In this document: positions 1-10,877 of the stretch, piece after piece | Layout of the letters: each line of letters opens with the position of its first letter | How positions within the stretch are numbered: position 1 is the stretch's first letter | Origin: Acheta domesticus | Lineage: Eukaryota > Arthropoda > Insecta > Orthoptera > Gryllidae | DNA: 64,000 bases | Assembly: GCA_031308135.1 (NCBI GenBank) | Contig: JAHLJT010003656.1 | Span: 48,738,335-48,802,334 of the forward strand | Direction: 5' to 3' | Notes under the pieces: model-generated | The model's input: only the letters and a program-made list of their open reading frames with translations | Database searches by the model: none | What the model was told of the DNA's origin: nothing | Program-made: the position numbers and the translations under genes

Positions 1-575
1 GCGTGGTTAGACGGAAGAGCAAGCCTCATGACCTGAGTCTCGCCACGTAAAATAATGCAAATCAATTCAATTCAATTCAAAACCCGACACCTTAAATTCA
101 TCGTCGAGTCCCCACTTGCACGATCGTCTGCTGATGCTTCTCCGTCGAATCGAGACATCCTTCTTGCTTCGATAGTTGGAGAAAGGAGCGTAGCGAAATT
201 TGCGTGGTTAGACGGAAGAGCAAGCCTCATGACCTGAGTCTCGCCACGTAAAATAATGCAAATCAATTCAATTCAATTCAAAATCCGATACCTTAAATTC
301 ATCGTCGAGTCCCCACTTGCTCGTTCCTCTGCCACCGCTCCTCCGTCAAGTCGAATCGAGACATCCTTCTTTCTCCGCTAGTTGGTGAAAGGAACGTAGC
401 GAAATTTGCGTGGTCAGATGGAAGAGCCGGCGTCATGGCTTGACTCTCGCCACGTAAAATAATGCAATTCAATTCAATTCAATTCAAAACCCGACACCTT
501 AAATTCAGCGTCGAGTCCCCACTTGCTCGTTTCTCTGCCACCGCTCCTCCGTCGAGTCGACTCGAATCGAGACAT
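1..575. repeat. Satellite-like tandem repeat, ~201-206 bp unit, about 3 copies
   Basis: The motif GCGTGGTTAGACGGAAGAGC starts at 1 and again at 202, and a diverged form (GCGTGGTCAGATGGAAGAGC) starts at 408, so the period is 201 then 206 bp. Each unit goes on through a (AATTC)-rich stretch, then a segment on a cleaved 'cgtcgagtccccacttgc' theme. The array runs off the left edge, so its true size is unknown. The third copy dissolves into GC-rich sequence at about 575. Short ORFs here repeat with the unit and are not credible genes. Confidence 0.85.
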
Positions 576-890
576 CGCGGCGCCGCGGCGTTGACCTTTC
601 CGCGCGGCGACCGGCGAGTGGCATCGGAGCGGCTAGGCGGGGCCCGGGGGCCATTACAGGGAACATGGCCCCAATTACGCGCACAATGCGCCCGCGCCGC
701 AAATATTGACGCAGGCAGGCGCCGCGCGCCGCGCCACCGTCGCATCCCCTGCGCCACGCACCGCCCGCCCGCACCTGCGCTCCGCCCACGTCCTCAAGCC
801 GCCTCGTCCTCCTGCGCATCCACCACCAACTCCGTCCACCTCCGCTCCTCCCTTTGACCTTCTCCGTCACTGGATTCCAGATATTTATGT
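576..890. other. GC-rich, CpG-containing segment
   Basis: The composition changes abruptly from the AT-rich satellite to GC-rich sequence with many CG dinucleotides. Several overlapping ORFs on both strands are open only because stop codons are rare in such sequence. It could be a CpG-island-like promoter or a degenerate GC-rich repeat; nothing in it decides between these. Confidence 0.4.
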
Positions 891-909
891 GCAGTTGGTA
901 ACAGTCTTT

Positions 910-1056
910 ATTCTTAAGTTAATGAAATTTTCAGACAGTCGTAATGTTTATTCAAAGATACACATATATGTTGATTCACTTGGATTATATGTGTATGTTT
1001 GAATAAACATTACGACTGTCTGAAAGCCATATGGAACTTTTATTAACTTAAGAATT
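910..1056. repeat. Palindromic (foldback/MITE-like) element, ~147 bp
   Basis: Long inverted arms lie at about 929-968 and 985-1024 (left arm includes CAGACAGTCGTAATGTTTAT, the right arm its reverse complement). A second pair, TTCTTAAGTTAA and TTAACTTAAGAA, lies outside them. The loop is short. There is no coding capacity. It is probably a non-autonomous DNA transposon or foldback element. Confidence 0.7.
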
Positions 1057-1086
1057 GTACATGAGACAGTCTATTGTTCAACTTGC

Positions 1087-1670
1087 TAACAGTCTTGTTT
1101 GTACAGTCCATAATTTGCTCGAAAAATATTATTTTAAAATTAATACTAATGAAAAATGTACGTAGGAATCGCAGGTTTCCAATAAACAGAAAAGATTTAA
1201 CACGAATTGACGCAACTAACGTGAATTACTCAAGCAAAGATACACCCACTTCAACACATTAATACATCGAACTATCACGTTGTTTTTGCAACTGTACTTT
1301 TGCCTTTTCAACCACATGGCACTGTCGTAGCCAAACACCGCGCTAGTCAAATATTCGATCCCACATATATTACAAGATAATTTAATAATTCCAGTTAAAT
1401 AAAATGTAACCTTGTACATCTAGAAGAAATGGCTTTTAAATTGAAATTCATCAGTACATTTAGTCACTCGGGAACTAGCCGCTAGGAAGATTTTCCAGCA
1501 ACAAAAAGTGTTGGTGAACTTCAAATTGAAGGCCGTTAGGTGTACAAAGTTACATTTTATTTAACTGAAATTATTCAATTATCTTGTAATATATTTTTCA
1601 TTTGTATTAATTTTCCACTTAAAATTAACGATTTTCGAGCAAATAATGGACTGAACAAACAAGACTGTTA
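1087..1670. mobile_element. Non-autonomous TIR element with long imperfect inverted repeats, TA-flanked
   Basis: The left arm starts TAACAGTCTTGTTTGTACAG (1087) and the right arm ends with its near-perfect reverse complement (about 1633-1670). A second arm pair, about 1370-1422 and 1538-1590, is contiguous with the outer arm on the right but separated from it on the left by about 208 bp (1161-1369), so the left arm looks interrupted. TA borders both ends, which fits Tc1/mariner-like target duplication, but no transposase is present. Assignment to a superfamily is inference. Confidence 0.65.
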
Positions 1671-1799
1671 TTAACTGTAGGTACATATTTTTTGTCTTTC
1701 AACTTACCGTTCTCAAATTTGTAATCTTGGCAAATCGTCGCCGTCCTAACACAATATAAAATTTTTTTGTCACATATTTTTACGTATTTAGTACTAGTT

Positions 1800-2060
1800 T
1801 CTCGCACCCTAGCCCCCCCACGATGCCTCTGCTGCCGTCACCATACCGCCACCACCAACGCCTCTTCTACTCTCTACACTATTGCTGATGCCGTTCCCGT
1901 CCTCAACCCCTTCATGGAGCACCTCACTACCCCCTCCCCCGCCCCCTCCCTGCAACTCGCCGACCCCGCCCACCTGGGCAGCTGTTAGGGCGACAACAGA
2001 ATGTTGACCCTCACAAGTGGGGCGTGAATCGAACGCCCACAACGCATCCCAGGCCAACTA
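1800..2060 (-). other. C-rich segment with a possible SINE/tRNA-like box B
   Basis: This is a pyrimidine-rich, CpG-poor stretch. On the minus strand at about 2018-2042 there is GCGTTCGATTCACGCC, which resembles an RNA polymerase III box B / T-arm and is self-complementary, but no convincing box A sits at the normal distance. It may be a truncated SINE head. The 300 bases before it (1671-1800) show nothing recognisable. Confidence 0.25.
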
Positions 2061-2993
2061 CCCCTCCTTTATACATACTACCTACGCACCCAAAAATGTA
2101 CGGAATAATAGCGGGAAGTCCAATAAACTGGGAAGCCTTTTGTTCTACTTTAAAACCCTACAAAAAAGTGTTTATTGTTTTACAAATCCCTGTCATCAAG
2201 AAGTGATTCCTTGCTGATACAGGTCAAAAATGATTTAGGAAAATTTAATTTTTTATCAGTTTGTAGCGACTAAAGATGTTTTCATATTCACCTTCACCCA
2301 ACTTTCCCTTATTACGAAAGTAAAGTAAGAAAAAATTATATTTTGAAATTATTGTGATTTCTGATAACTCGAAAACTTGCTGCACCATCTACAAAGACGG
2401 GGAGCAGACAAAATGCTTCAAAAAATTTAAATTATTTATTTCATATTTTACTGTCGAAAAAGCATTGCAAATCTGAAGTCATTTTCAAGTGAATCACATT
2501 TTGGAGGTAGACCAACAATTAACGTATTATCTCGCAAACCCTCACGTCTTAAACAAGTGGCGCTTCAGCAGCACATATTTTCCATATTATTTCTAAATTT
2601 AAAATTTTTGGAATGCAGAGAGTTAACGAAATTAAGATTTGCGCCATTCTTATAATGTTCTTGTTCTATCCATGAAAGATTGAACAAAAAAATTGGAGAG
2701 GTTTATAAAAAAATGATTTTTATAAAATATATTGATTAAATTGTATAAAATGTATGGAACGGACGGGGGTCTGTCGGTGCATAGCTCTATCCCTTATCTG
2801 CCCGCCTATCTATATACGCCAGGGCCAGTGCAGGACGGGCTGTCTCCGCTCCATGACGTCGCCCTGGTGCACAGGCTGTCTCACACGTGTGCTCCACTCT
2901 CGTTGTACCATGGTGCTGCACCTCCGCCAGCTGCCGTGCACTATCCAAACCGCTTCCAGCCGCCTGTCCTGTCTCATCGCTCGTATTATAATA
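2061..2993. other. No recognisable gene
   Basis: Mostly AT-rich sequence with no motif I can name. A moderately GC-rich patch at 2755-2985 contains overlapping ORFs of 94 and 120 codons that resemble no family I know. They run directly into the hAT-like terminus at 2994, so they may be part of a larger degraded element. Confidence 0.4.
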
Positions 2994-4066
2994 CAGGGGT
3001 GGCCAACAAGTCGATCGCGTATGATCGATCGACGATAACTTGCAATGTCTGGGGTGGAATTGACATTTTAATACTTCAACCTAACAAAGACTAAACAACG
3101 TTCTGTCCTGACTGATTTTCATACTGAAGACTCATTATTATTTTATCTGTCAGGATATGCACCTAATTGCTTCCTTGGTTAGAGACATGCAAACTCAGTC
3201 TTCCTATTAATGTTAAGGCAACAAATAAAATTCTATTTCTGTCTTTATCTTTAGCTACTTTGAATAAATATTAATAATTATCCATGTTCTTTTAATTCTC
3301 CTGGATGAGAGTTATTTGGGCCTTTAAATAAATGATTTTTACGTAGGCCGTATATTTATATTCCAGTACGAGGTGCACCCAGCGAGCTATTGAGAGATTA
3401 GCAAAACGTTAGTCAAATTACTCTTTCATGATAAATTTTCCTGCCCCCCCCCCCAAAAAAAGCACGAAAGTGAAATATTGAAATCAAATTATCAACTATA
3501 CTGTGAATTTTTATAACCACTTTTTCAGAGTTACATACAAATAGTACAACAACGTATATATTGCAGTTTATAAAAAATTAAATTGCGTTTTAAGTTAGCA
3601 AAAATCTACCTTCAAAAAGTGCCGGAAAATCGTATTTTTGTAGGTACCGCATGAACGAAATGCTGCTAGCAAAAGTTGGACCTGGAAATATATTTTCTTC
3701 ATGACGCTATAACTCGAAAACTTAATAAGTGATTTGAAAACTACAAAAAATAGTTTTGAACATGAATTTTACTTATCTACCCATACCTCCTTCGAATGCA
3801 CCTTATACTGAAACAGTATATAAACGTAAGCATTTCACACCCCTTCCCCCGTACACTACGTCTATGACAAGAGAAAAAAATAGTTTTGAACATAAATTTT
3901 ACTTATCTGCCCATACCTCCTTCGAATGCACCTTATACTGAAACAGTATATAAACGTAAGCGTTTCACACCCCTTCTTCCCCAATACACTACGTCTATGA
4001 CAAGTCGATCGCGACACACTTTTAAGATAAAAAGTAGAGCTTATATATAGAAAAGTTGGCCACCCC
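2994..4066. mobile_element. hAT-like non-autonomous DNA transposon (degenerate)
   Basis: The ends are CAGGGGTGGCCAAC at 2994 and GTTGGCCACCCC ending near 4066, a matching terminal inverted repeat. GTCGATCGCG lies just inside both ends. The CAGGGGT-type terminus is known from hAT elements; no transposase reading frame is visible, and no clean 8-bp target duplication was found. The length of about 1.07 kb suits a non-autonomous or heavily decayed copy. A 133-bp tandem duplication lies inside it. Confidence 0.55.
3746..4004. repeat. Two-copy tandem duplication, 130-133 bp unit
   Basis: The block starting AAAAATAGTTTTGAACAT at about 3746 recurs at about 3876, and both copies end TCTATGACAAG (3871 and 4004). 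The copies differ by a few substitutions and a 3-bp indel. It lies in the right half of the hAT-like element. Confidence 0.85.
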
Positions 4067-4122
4067 AATCGATTGATGGATTTTAACGAGCACTTTATAC
4101 TGAGTTTAAATACACAGTCTAT

Positions 4123-4161
4123 TGCGCAGTATAAATATTCGGCGTATATTTATGCTGCGTA
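4123..4161. repeat. Short hairpin
   Basis: Inverted arms TGCGCAGTATAAATAT and ATATTTATGCTGCGTA flank a tiny loop. There is no associated gene. Sequence from 4162 to 4775 is AT-rich and shows nothing recognisable. Confidence 0.5.
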
Positions 4162-4775
4162 ATAAATATTACGTACACTAAATAGCAGAAATTTTAACGC
4201 CACAGAAGCATCACTGAAAAAACGAACTATATGATAAAGACGAGGCGTAATCGCTCAATTCCGACTTCTTGATGTCAAGGAAAATTCAATAAGACATTTC
4301 GAGAGAAGACAGGGACAAATGCTGAAGACTCAAGTTAATTGAGGTTTCTGCACTTGAAACCTGGGAGTGATAACAAACTCCCAAATGAGAGCTACGAATC
4401 ATGACGAATTTAATTAGTATACATTGTCCTTACAATTTGGAGGAAACGGTCTCTTCTGAGGAGACGATTAATTGTCGAAAATGTTGACTTTAAAACGACG
4501 GCGAAAATTGATGAAGTATTCAAGCTCTTTACAAACAGTTAAATTGCTGTGATCACGTTTCCGATCGAAGATATCAAGAAAAAAACAATAAATACAAGTA
4601 CGAAAACACTATTTACCTTACATTTTAAGATTATCTGATTTGATGGTATTTATTAAGAATTTTGTCTACGATCAGAACTTCCACAACTATTATTGTTTTT
4701 TATTATGATTCTCAATGTTTAAGCTTTACGTTCTTTTTTTCCTTTAGTGGAAGGGTGAAGAAGGGTTTTGTCGGT

Positions 4776-5200
4776 TGAATGAATGAATTTTATTTTACAA
4801 TTTTGTAAAAAAATAATAGTTAAATAACAATACACATGTACATACATAACAATACATAGAATAACATATAACAATGTACATATACATAATTTACACAATA
4901 CCTACTAAGAATATTATAATACACTACATACTTAGCCCTTTCCTGCATTTATTAAACACACTGATCCTTTCCCCTTTGTTCTCTAATAACCACCTCACCT
5001 TATCCTGAATATTCCAACTTGCCAACATTCTTACTTCCTCAAAAATCATACATTTCTTTAAAATATGTTTCCAATCATCCTCTTTCATCTCACAGATCCT
5101 ACATTTTTTCCTTTCTATTTACCCAATATTTACTCGCTCTCATTTCATCTTCCTATCCTACGTCTCTCGCTTTTCTTACATTTACCTTTGAAGTAGTTGG
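4776..5200 (-). pseudogene. 3' end of a non-LTR retrotransposon (LINE), truncated and frameshifted
   Basis: Read on the minus strand, the segment at about 4940-5110 encodes a CxxC-type tail (CRICEMKEDDWKHILKKC, then about 40 further residues ending in a stop). This is the typical C-terminal cysteine motif of arthropod LINE reverse transcriptase proteins. Just upstream, ASKYWVNRKEK is in another frame, so at least one frameshift lies near 5105. After the stop comes an AT-rich 3' UTR ending in ATTC-type simple repeats at about 4780, which marks the 3' terminus. No RT catalytic core remains. The clade (R1, I or Jockey-like) cannot be set from this piece alone. Confidence 0.6.
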
Positions 5201-5211
5201 AAATGTCATCC

Positions 5212-5490
5212 ATCTTACGGTACAGTTAGAGTGTTGTTAGAGCATAGATGGTGTGACATGAAAGAAAAAAACAGGAGAACCCAGAGAAAACCTGCTGCAA
5301 ACCCGTTTTGTGCAGATTGTTCAAGTGTGCCTGCGTATGTGGAATGACGTGAAATAAAAACGAGAGAACTCAGAGAAAACCTGCCGCATCGTTCAGAACG
5401 TCCACGTGGACGCACCGGGATCCGAACTCCGGCGCCGAGAGGTTGAAGGTGAACGGCCAGACCACTCCAGCAGGAGTCGCGCGCTTCCAC
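5212..5490 (-). mobile_element. tRNA-headed SINE-like element
   Basis: On the minus strand, starting near 5488, a GGAGTGGTCTGGCCGTTC box-A-like block is followed about 30 nt later by GGAGTTCGGATCCCGG, a box-B-like block. This is the layout of a polymerase III promoter. The body then holds two direct copies of a GCAGGTTTTCTCTGGGTTCTC-like motif (about 5270-5295 and 5370-5390). It belongs to no family I can name. It directly abuts the LINE tail to its left. Confidence 0.45.
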
Positions 5491-5900
5491 AACTATTACA
5501 ACGGAAACCCGGATCGCAGGGACTCCGCAGCAAGTGTGCTCGCAGCGCCCACGCTCAAACACGGCCGCTCGGCAGAACGCAACCGCTAACACAATTTGCG
5601 CTCCGCCCTCTGTGCCGCCCGCGGGTGGCCAGGGACGGCGGGCGCGGCGGGCGCTCTCTGACGGCGGTTTCGGGAAATTTTGCATAATTGGCGACGGGGC
5701 CCCTCCCGATGGATTTCCGGACTTCAATGGCTTTGAGGCCCGAGGCGGGGAAGCCGCGGACCATAGGGTTATGCATATCTTACGACATGTCGCTTTGATC
5801 CGCGCACTAATACAACGACCCGTTTCATGGGACACGGGGGAGGCGATGGAAGACGTAGCGGCGGTTGTCGCCAAATACTCGCGCTACGGAGGGAATGCAA
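5491..5900. other. GC-rich, CpG-rich island
   Basis: GC-rich stretch with high CpG content between the SINE and AT-rich DNA. A 219-codon ORF on the minus strand and shorter ORFs on the plus strand cross both the SINE and the island, so they are not credible as genes. A role as a promoter island is possible but unsupported by motifs. Confidence 0.4.
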
Positions 5901-7000
5901 TATTTAAATAGAAAACCTAGCTGTGGGATGCGAATTGTTCTAGGCTTGTAGCTCTACTCTGGAGTAAGTCTACAAGGAACATTCCTCTTTTTGGGCATGA
6001 AGGATTTAATAGAAAAATTGATTTATATGTCGGTATTACTTACCTATTTTTTGTCACAGAGATAGAAATGGTCGAAAAATTCTTCAGTATAATGATATGT
6101 TCATGGCAAGTACAGTACTTCAACTATTAGAACTAAAATCCTTACATCGTATTTGAATAACCTGCATCCCTCTGTCAGTTACTAGACCTCTTCTCATCTA
6201 CCGGTCGAGACAAATGAGGTGCCATTCGATGCATCTCTGACTCCTAGTGTCTCCTCCTCCTCGTAAACTGATATTTTTTGTAGATATGTCCAGATAATAG
6301 TAACGAATGTTTCGCATTTTCTCGAGTAAAAAACACGCCATTTAGGAGATTTCATCACAGCATCTCGAAGTCATCAATCGAGATGATCAATCCTATTCTT
6401 CTTGACAAGACAATGGCACAATATTTAGCCACTACCTTCTAGGATATTCTCTTAAGACTTAGAAAATTGTATTTTCGATGCATCTACCACTACACTGTGA
6501 ATTGTATTACATAGAGAATTACCACAATTTTCCCGAAATTTACATGAATCGTTACAATTTTACGATTCAGATTTATGATAAATAAGCATCATTTTGTTAT
6601 GAAAGGGAAATTTAAACAAGTATTTCAATCGACATTTTTAATGTAACTTTATAAGCTCGACGTGGACTGGGTGGGCGACTGTACATGTTTAAAATTTATT
6701 TTTATTAGGAGGTATAAATATTTTTAAACATAAAAATACTCGTCGGAGACGCCAAGCTAACATAGTCAAGAGTATTTACGTAAACAAGAATCCGTCTTTC
6801 CCCTACAACCGAGACTCCGGATATCAAAATTACACATCAGATGTTCCATAAATCGAAAACATATTTTCCCCTTCGATCCACAATACGTAACTCCGGCCTC
6901 GAAATACCCGAAATTGAATGCCCGATGTTTGGGGCCGGGGTTGGGGGTTCGGAATCGGGAAAATTTTCCCCGGCTGCACAAAGAGAGACACGGAATAGCT
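5901..7000. other. AT-rich intergenic DNA, nothing recognised
   Basis: No long ORF, repeat or RNA feature could be supported here. Composition is uniform and AT-rich until the GC content climbs at about 6880. Confidence 0.5.
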
Positions 7001-8125
7001 CCAATTCCATCAGAGGGCGGTCGGTCGGCCGTCCCGAGGGAAATGCGGTCTGCGGCGCGGGTATTCCCGCCAGGTCAGAGGTCACGAGGAGGAAGAGCCT
7101 CAGGCAGATGGCAATCCTCGCCCCGCCCCCAGCCCGCCCAGTGCCAACGCCTCCATCCCCGGCCCTTCCCGGCCCATCCTTCGCTGACTCGACCTGGTAT
7201 TTCCCACGTTTGGGCCAGGCCCAGCTCCAACCTCCCCGCCCTACCCCTCCCCACCTCGCCCCTCCGCGCCCCTCCCGACCTGCCCCTCCCCGCCCTCCCA
7301 GCCCCTCCACATCCCACGATGCTCCTCCCCGCCCTTCCCACGACCCGCCTCTCTCCATTCAGCTCCAACGCCTCCAATTCGCCCAGCTCTCTCCGGTCCA
7401 CCCACCCCTCGCCACCACGCCCCGACTTCGCACCACCCGGCCTGTCATCGGACAATTGCGCCCGTTTCCTCATCGCCCCGCCCCGACCAGAAGATGTGCA
7501 TCCTTCTACGGTGTCCATCTCCCCTCCCCGCCCAAACTCGGCCCGCCCAAACTCGGCCCCGCCCAAACTCGGCCCCGCCCAAACTAGGCCCCGCCCAAAC
7601 TAGGCCCCGCCCAAACTCGGTCCCGCCCAAACTCGGCCCCGCCCAAACTCGGCCCCGCCCAAACTCGGCCCCGCCCAAACTCGGCCCCGCCCAAAATCGG
7701 CCCCGCCCAACCCCAGTCTCTCCCCACCACGCCAGCTCGCCCTTTCTGCCCCCTCCCCATCTTCCCCTTCCATTTCCTTTCCACGCTTTTTCTTTCCGAT
7801 CCTCGCTTCCACCCACCTCCATCGTTCCCCGTTTCAACCGCCGTCTACTGCCCTTCCCCGACTCTCCTGCCCCGTCTCTGTTCCCCTTTCCCGCGGGCCG
7901 ATCGGGCGCGAGGAGGCTGCAGCCATAAACAAACAGATCCATCACAGCCGCCGGCGCCTCCGCCGCCCCCCCCCCCGCGCCCGTCCTCGCCTCGACCTCG
8001 CCTTGTCCTCGTCCTTGTCCTCGGCCTCGCCTCCCTTCTCCGCGTCGGAGGCGGGCGCCTGTTTGCGTGCCGGATCCCCAACGAAGTCACTTGCCTCGCG
8101 CTTCGGCACTGGCAGCTTGCCGTAT
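7001..8125. other. Strongly C-skewed GC island
   Basis: About 1.1 kb in which the plus strand is dominated by C (runs of CCCC, GCCCC, CCTCC) while G is scarce. ORFs of up to 248 codons are open on both strands in several frames and encode Pro/Arg/Ala low-complexity products; they are artefacts of low AT. A 16-bp GC-box minisatellite lies inside, and a poly-C run at about 7966-7976. Confidence 0.7.
7526..7720. repeat. 16-bp minisatellite, about 12 copies
   Basis: The unit GGCCCCGCCCAAACTC repeats head to tail; GCCCAAA recurs at 7530, 7544, 7560, 7576, 7592, 7608, 7624, 7640, 7656, 7672 and 7688. Two units carry ACTAG instead of ACTCG. Each unit contains GGCCCCGCCC, whose complement is an Sp1-type GC box. 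Confidence 0.95.
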
Positions 8126-8523
8126 GCATTGTCTGGAAGACGTCTTTGACGGTTTAAAATAAAAGGATGTAATGTAAAACGGTCATGTAATCGTGATTTT
8201 TTATGTTAAAACAGCATGAAACGAAACTTGGAAAGCTTGAATTGAATATTTAAAGTTACAAAAATTGATTAAACAACATTAAACAACGGGCACATGAACG
8301 TGATTTGTTAATGTTAGAACAACATGAAACGAATTAGAAAGCTTAAACGGAATATTTTGTGTTAAAAACAAATGCTGACATAAAATTGCTTAAGTGGCAA
8401 TCGTTATTTCTAAAATATCTTACATGTTTCCATCATCACATTTATGGTCGGTCTGAGTTCTTCCGATCATATTGACAGTCGAGAGCAATACATATATTCA
8501 AAATGATAGGTATTTAGAGGCAT
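8126..8523. other. AT-rich DNA, nothing recognised
   Basis: No gene. A loosely repeated theme (ACATGAAACGAA, GGAAAGCTTGAA, GAATATTT) occurs at about 8213-8250 and 8323-8360, suggesting an old imperfect duplication of about 110 bp. Confidence 0.35.
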
Positions 8524-9138
8524 TTAATCCGCGTACCATACCTGCAATTTACAATCAAGTACTATACCTGGGGTCATTTTGGACTCCCAGCTTTACTGAC
8601 ATTTAGATGTGGTAAACACGAATATGTACGCCAATCTACTGAGTGTAAATAATTGTTTTTATCCAAAAAATTATTTTATAAGTCATTTTGAATAATATAG
8701 TAAATATAATTGGCTTAAATTAAATATTTCATTAAAAAAATAGTAGCCTCTACGTTACGTAACCTCCATTTTTGATAAATATTGGTTAAAATATTTATAA
8801 TAGTTTACGAAAGTTATTTCGAGATAAATCAAATATTGACTGTACCAGACACATTATTTGAAGTTCCTGACAAGATATTTCAAATGAGAATAGGAAAATA
8901 ACCGGCTCTACCAGTCTCGTGTAACAGGCCAAACCAGCCTCGCGTAGCAAAAGAAAATATAATAACTCTCTAATAAAATTTGGAAAATATGTGAAAATGG
9001 TTTCGAACCTGTTTAATAAGTGCACGGAGGCATACGAGTATATGGAAGACTGAAAGTATCCTGCAAATATTCTGGAAAATATAAAAAAATTAATGATGAC
9101 AGGGTCCAAAAAGATCCCAGGTATGGTACGAGGGTTAA
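8524..9138. mobile_element. piggyBac-like MITE with TTAA target sites
   Basis: TTAA lies at 8524-8527 and 9135-9138. Just inside are TCCGCGTACCATACCTG on the left and, reverse-complemented, CCCTCGTACCATACCTG on the right. Beyond these both ends share a GGTCATTTTGGAC / GGATCTTTTTGGACC block. TTAA target sites and CCC-type ends are hallmarks of piggyBac-type elements. The left end has a 26-bp partial duplication of the ACTATACCTG motif. A 152-codon minus-strand ORF at 8795-9253 crosses the right end and is therefore not a transposase. Confidence 0.7.
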
Positions 9139-9327
9139 ACCATTTTAAGGGATGTGTGCCTGTGGTATTATGATAACTAGGCACATTGTAGAGAACATGT
9201 GAGAATTTATCAAAATCATGTACAGGAATGCAGTGACGTACGAATATTGTCACTCCAAAGCACTTTGTACAACCCTTATTTTGAATCCATGAGCCAGATG
9301 CTCAGGCCGCAGTGTCCCCGAACTCTA

Positions 9328-9558
9328 CATGCGATTTTTCTAACTTTGCCCCTCAAGGCCCGTCTTCACGATGGACTATGTCACGGTATTTCGCGACGTT
9401 CTCAGTCGTGCCGCCAGGCATCGCATGATCGCGAACGAACCAAGAAATTCTTGCGATCATGCGAATTCTAGCAGTACGAGGGACAAAGAAGCAAAATGCT
9501 TTGTGATATTCCATTGTAGCCATAGGGTCTTGAGGGGCAGAGTTAGAAAAATCGCACT
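9328..9558. mobile_element. Short TIR element (MITE), ~230 bp, TA-flanked
   Basis: Terminal inverted repeats: GCGATTTTTCTAACTTTGCC at 9331 matches the reverse complement of the right end, with GCCCCTCAAG also shared (arms about 33 bp). TA occurs at both borders. An inner hairpin pairs CGCATGATCGC with GCGATCATGCG (about 9422-9463). Confidence 0.7.
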
Positions 9559-9594
9559 ATAGAAAGCTTACCTTCCCCGCTTGACTTGTCTGCT

Positions 9595-10245
9595 TTAAAC
9601 CGGCAGTAGGCGCGCGGGGTGCTTTAGTCACCCCAAAATGGTTTCGGAGCTCACTATACTTTTAGTTTTATTTATAATCTTGCGAGCTTCTCAATACCTT
9701 TCGAGTAAAGTTTTGTGCACATATCTCGACTCTTCTCTTTCAGCTACTTCCTGTCCTTTCCTGGAAACTTTGTCGCAAAGGCGATGGCGCGCTGCGTGGG
9801 GACCACCGAGTCACCTCGCGCAACCTTTGTTATCACTTCCTGCCACGCTGTTCACAGCAGTTCTCAGCAGGACGGCAGAGAGAGAGAAAGATTTTATTTT
9901 CAAATATACACTTTGATAAGTGCTGTTGTTTGAGAATATTTTTTCATAACAATTATTTTAATGATATGATTATAATATATTCATATTACTGTGATATATT
10001 TGTACGCATATTTATTTATATTGTAATGTGTGTTGTACCCTGTAAAATGTTCATATATTTTACGTAAGATTATTTACATTTTTATAATTTTGCCTGTTTT
10101 TTAGGCGCAGCAAAGATTTCATTCTATGCGTGATGAGGAAAAAATTCGTGGGCTCCTGTTTTGTGAAAGTCGTTTTTCAAAAGAATATTCTTACAAATTA
10201 AAATTTAATTTGTACTTGTTTCCAAACTATGTATAAGTACTTGGA
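9595..10245 (+). mobile_element. TTAA repeat family, copy 1 (truncated 3' end)
   Basis: Starts with TTAA at 9595-9598 followed by CCGGCAGTAGGCGCGCGGGG. The next 650 bp align with 25306-25680 plus 26890-27165. Shared landmarks are a block from TCTCGACTCTTCTCTTTCAG to TTATCACTTCCTGCCACGCT and a tail ending near ACTTGGAAAT. Copy 2 has a matching 3' terminus and TTAA; copy 1 loses similarity at about 10245, so its 3' end is missing. A piggyBac-type origin is inferred from TTAA and the CCCGGC ends. Confidence 0.65.
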
Positions 10246-10872
10246 AATAAATAACGTGCCACATCCTTTTCTTCGTTTTCACATGCCTCATAACCACACT
10301 GCTATCTGTATCTCAAGCATTACTTGAGCAGACACTTGTTTTTTGGTAGTTCAATCTACAATACGAAATATAGGTAACTTAACGTAAACAATATTACGTG
10401 TTATATGTATAACCTGACCAAGCAGAGTCTTGGACTGGCAATGAGGGTAGCACGGCGCCATGTTTTGCTTTGGAAAGAAGGAGACAGAGCTATTTGTATA
10501 CTCCGTGCAAATGAAAACTGAAGCACTGATCTAGACCAAAGCCTCGTGTATATGGCCTTCGATAATTATATTAATAAATCAATCGTCTCGCTAGGCAATG
10601 AAAAGCTCGGAGATACGAGGTTTCCATTCCCTAGCGTCGGAATACTGATAACCATATGAAGAATGGAAATATTTTGAGTCCCTAAAAGTGACCACATATT
10701 CCAGTCATGCTACACCACAAATTCTTAAACATGTGTACATGACAATACTGGAATTAATGAAAAACATCCAGAAATTTCTTCTTTAACTTCCAGATTTCCA
10801 TAAAATACAACGTAATGTATACGTTTTAAATCGTTAATTAGTGAAAAAATTATTAAGAGCTGTGTGATTTAC
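10246..10872. other. AT-rich DNA, nothing recognised
   Basis: No gene, repeat or RNA could be supported between the TTAA repeat and the LTR element. Confidence 0.45.
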
Positions 10873-10877
10873 GTAAT

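Noticed and set aside
5215..5874. 219-codon minus-strand ORF
   Set aside because: It runs through a SINE into a GC island and shows no protein family motif.
6841..7945. Long ORFs (up to 248 codons) in the C-skewed island
   Set aside because: Open in several frames on both strands at once, products are Pro/Arg/Ala low-complexity and include a 16-bp minisatellite. Stop codons are simply rare in such DNA.
8795..9253. 152-codon minus-strand ORF as a piggyBac transposase
   Set aside because: It crosses the right terminal repeat of the TTAA element and has AT-rich composition with no DDE motifs.
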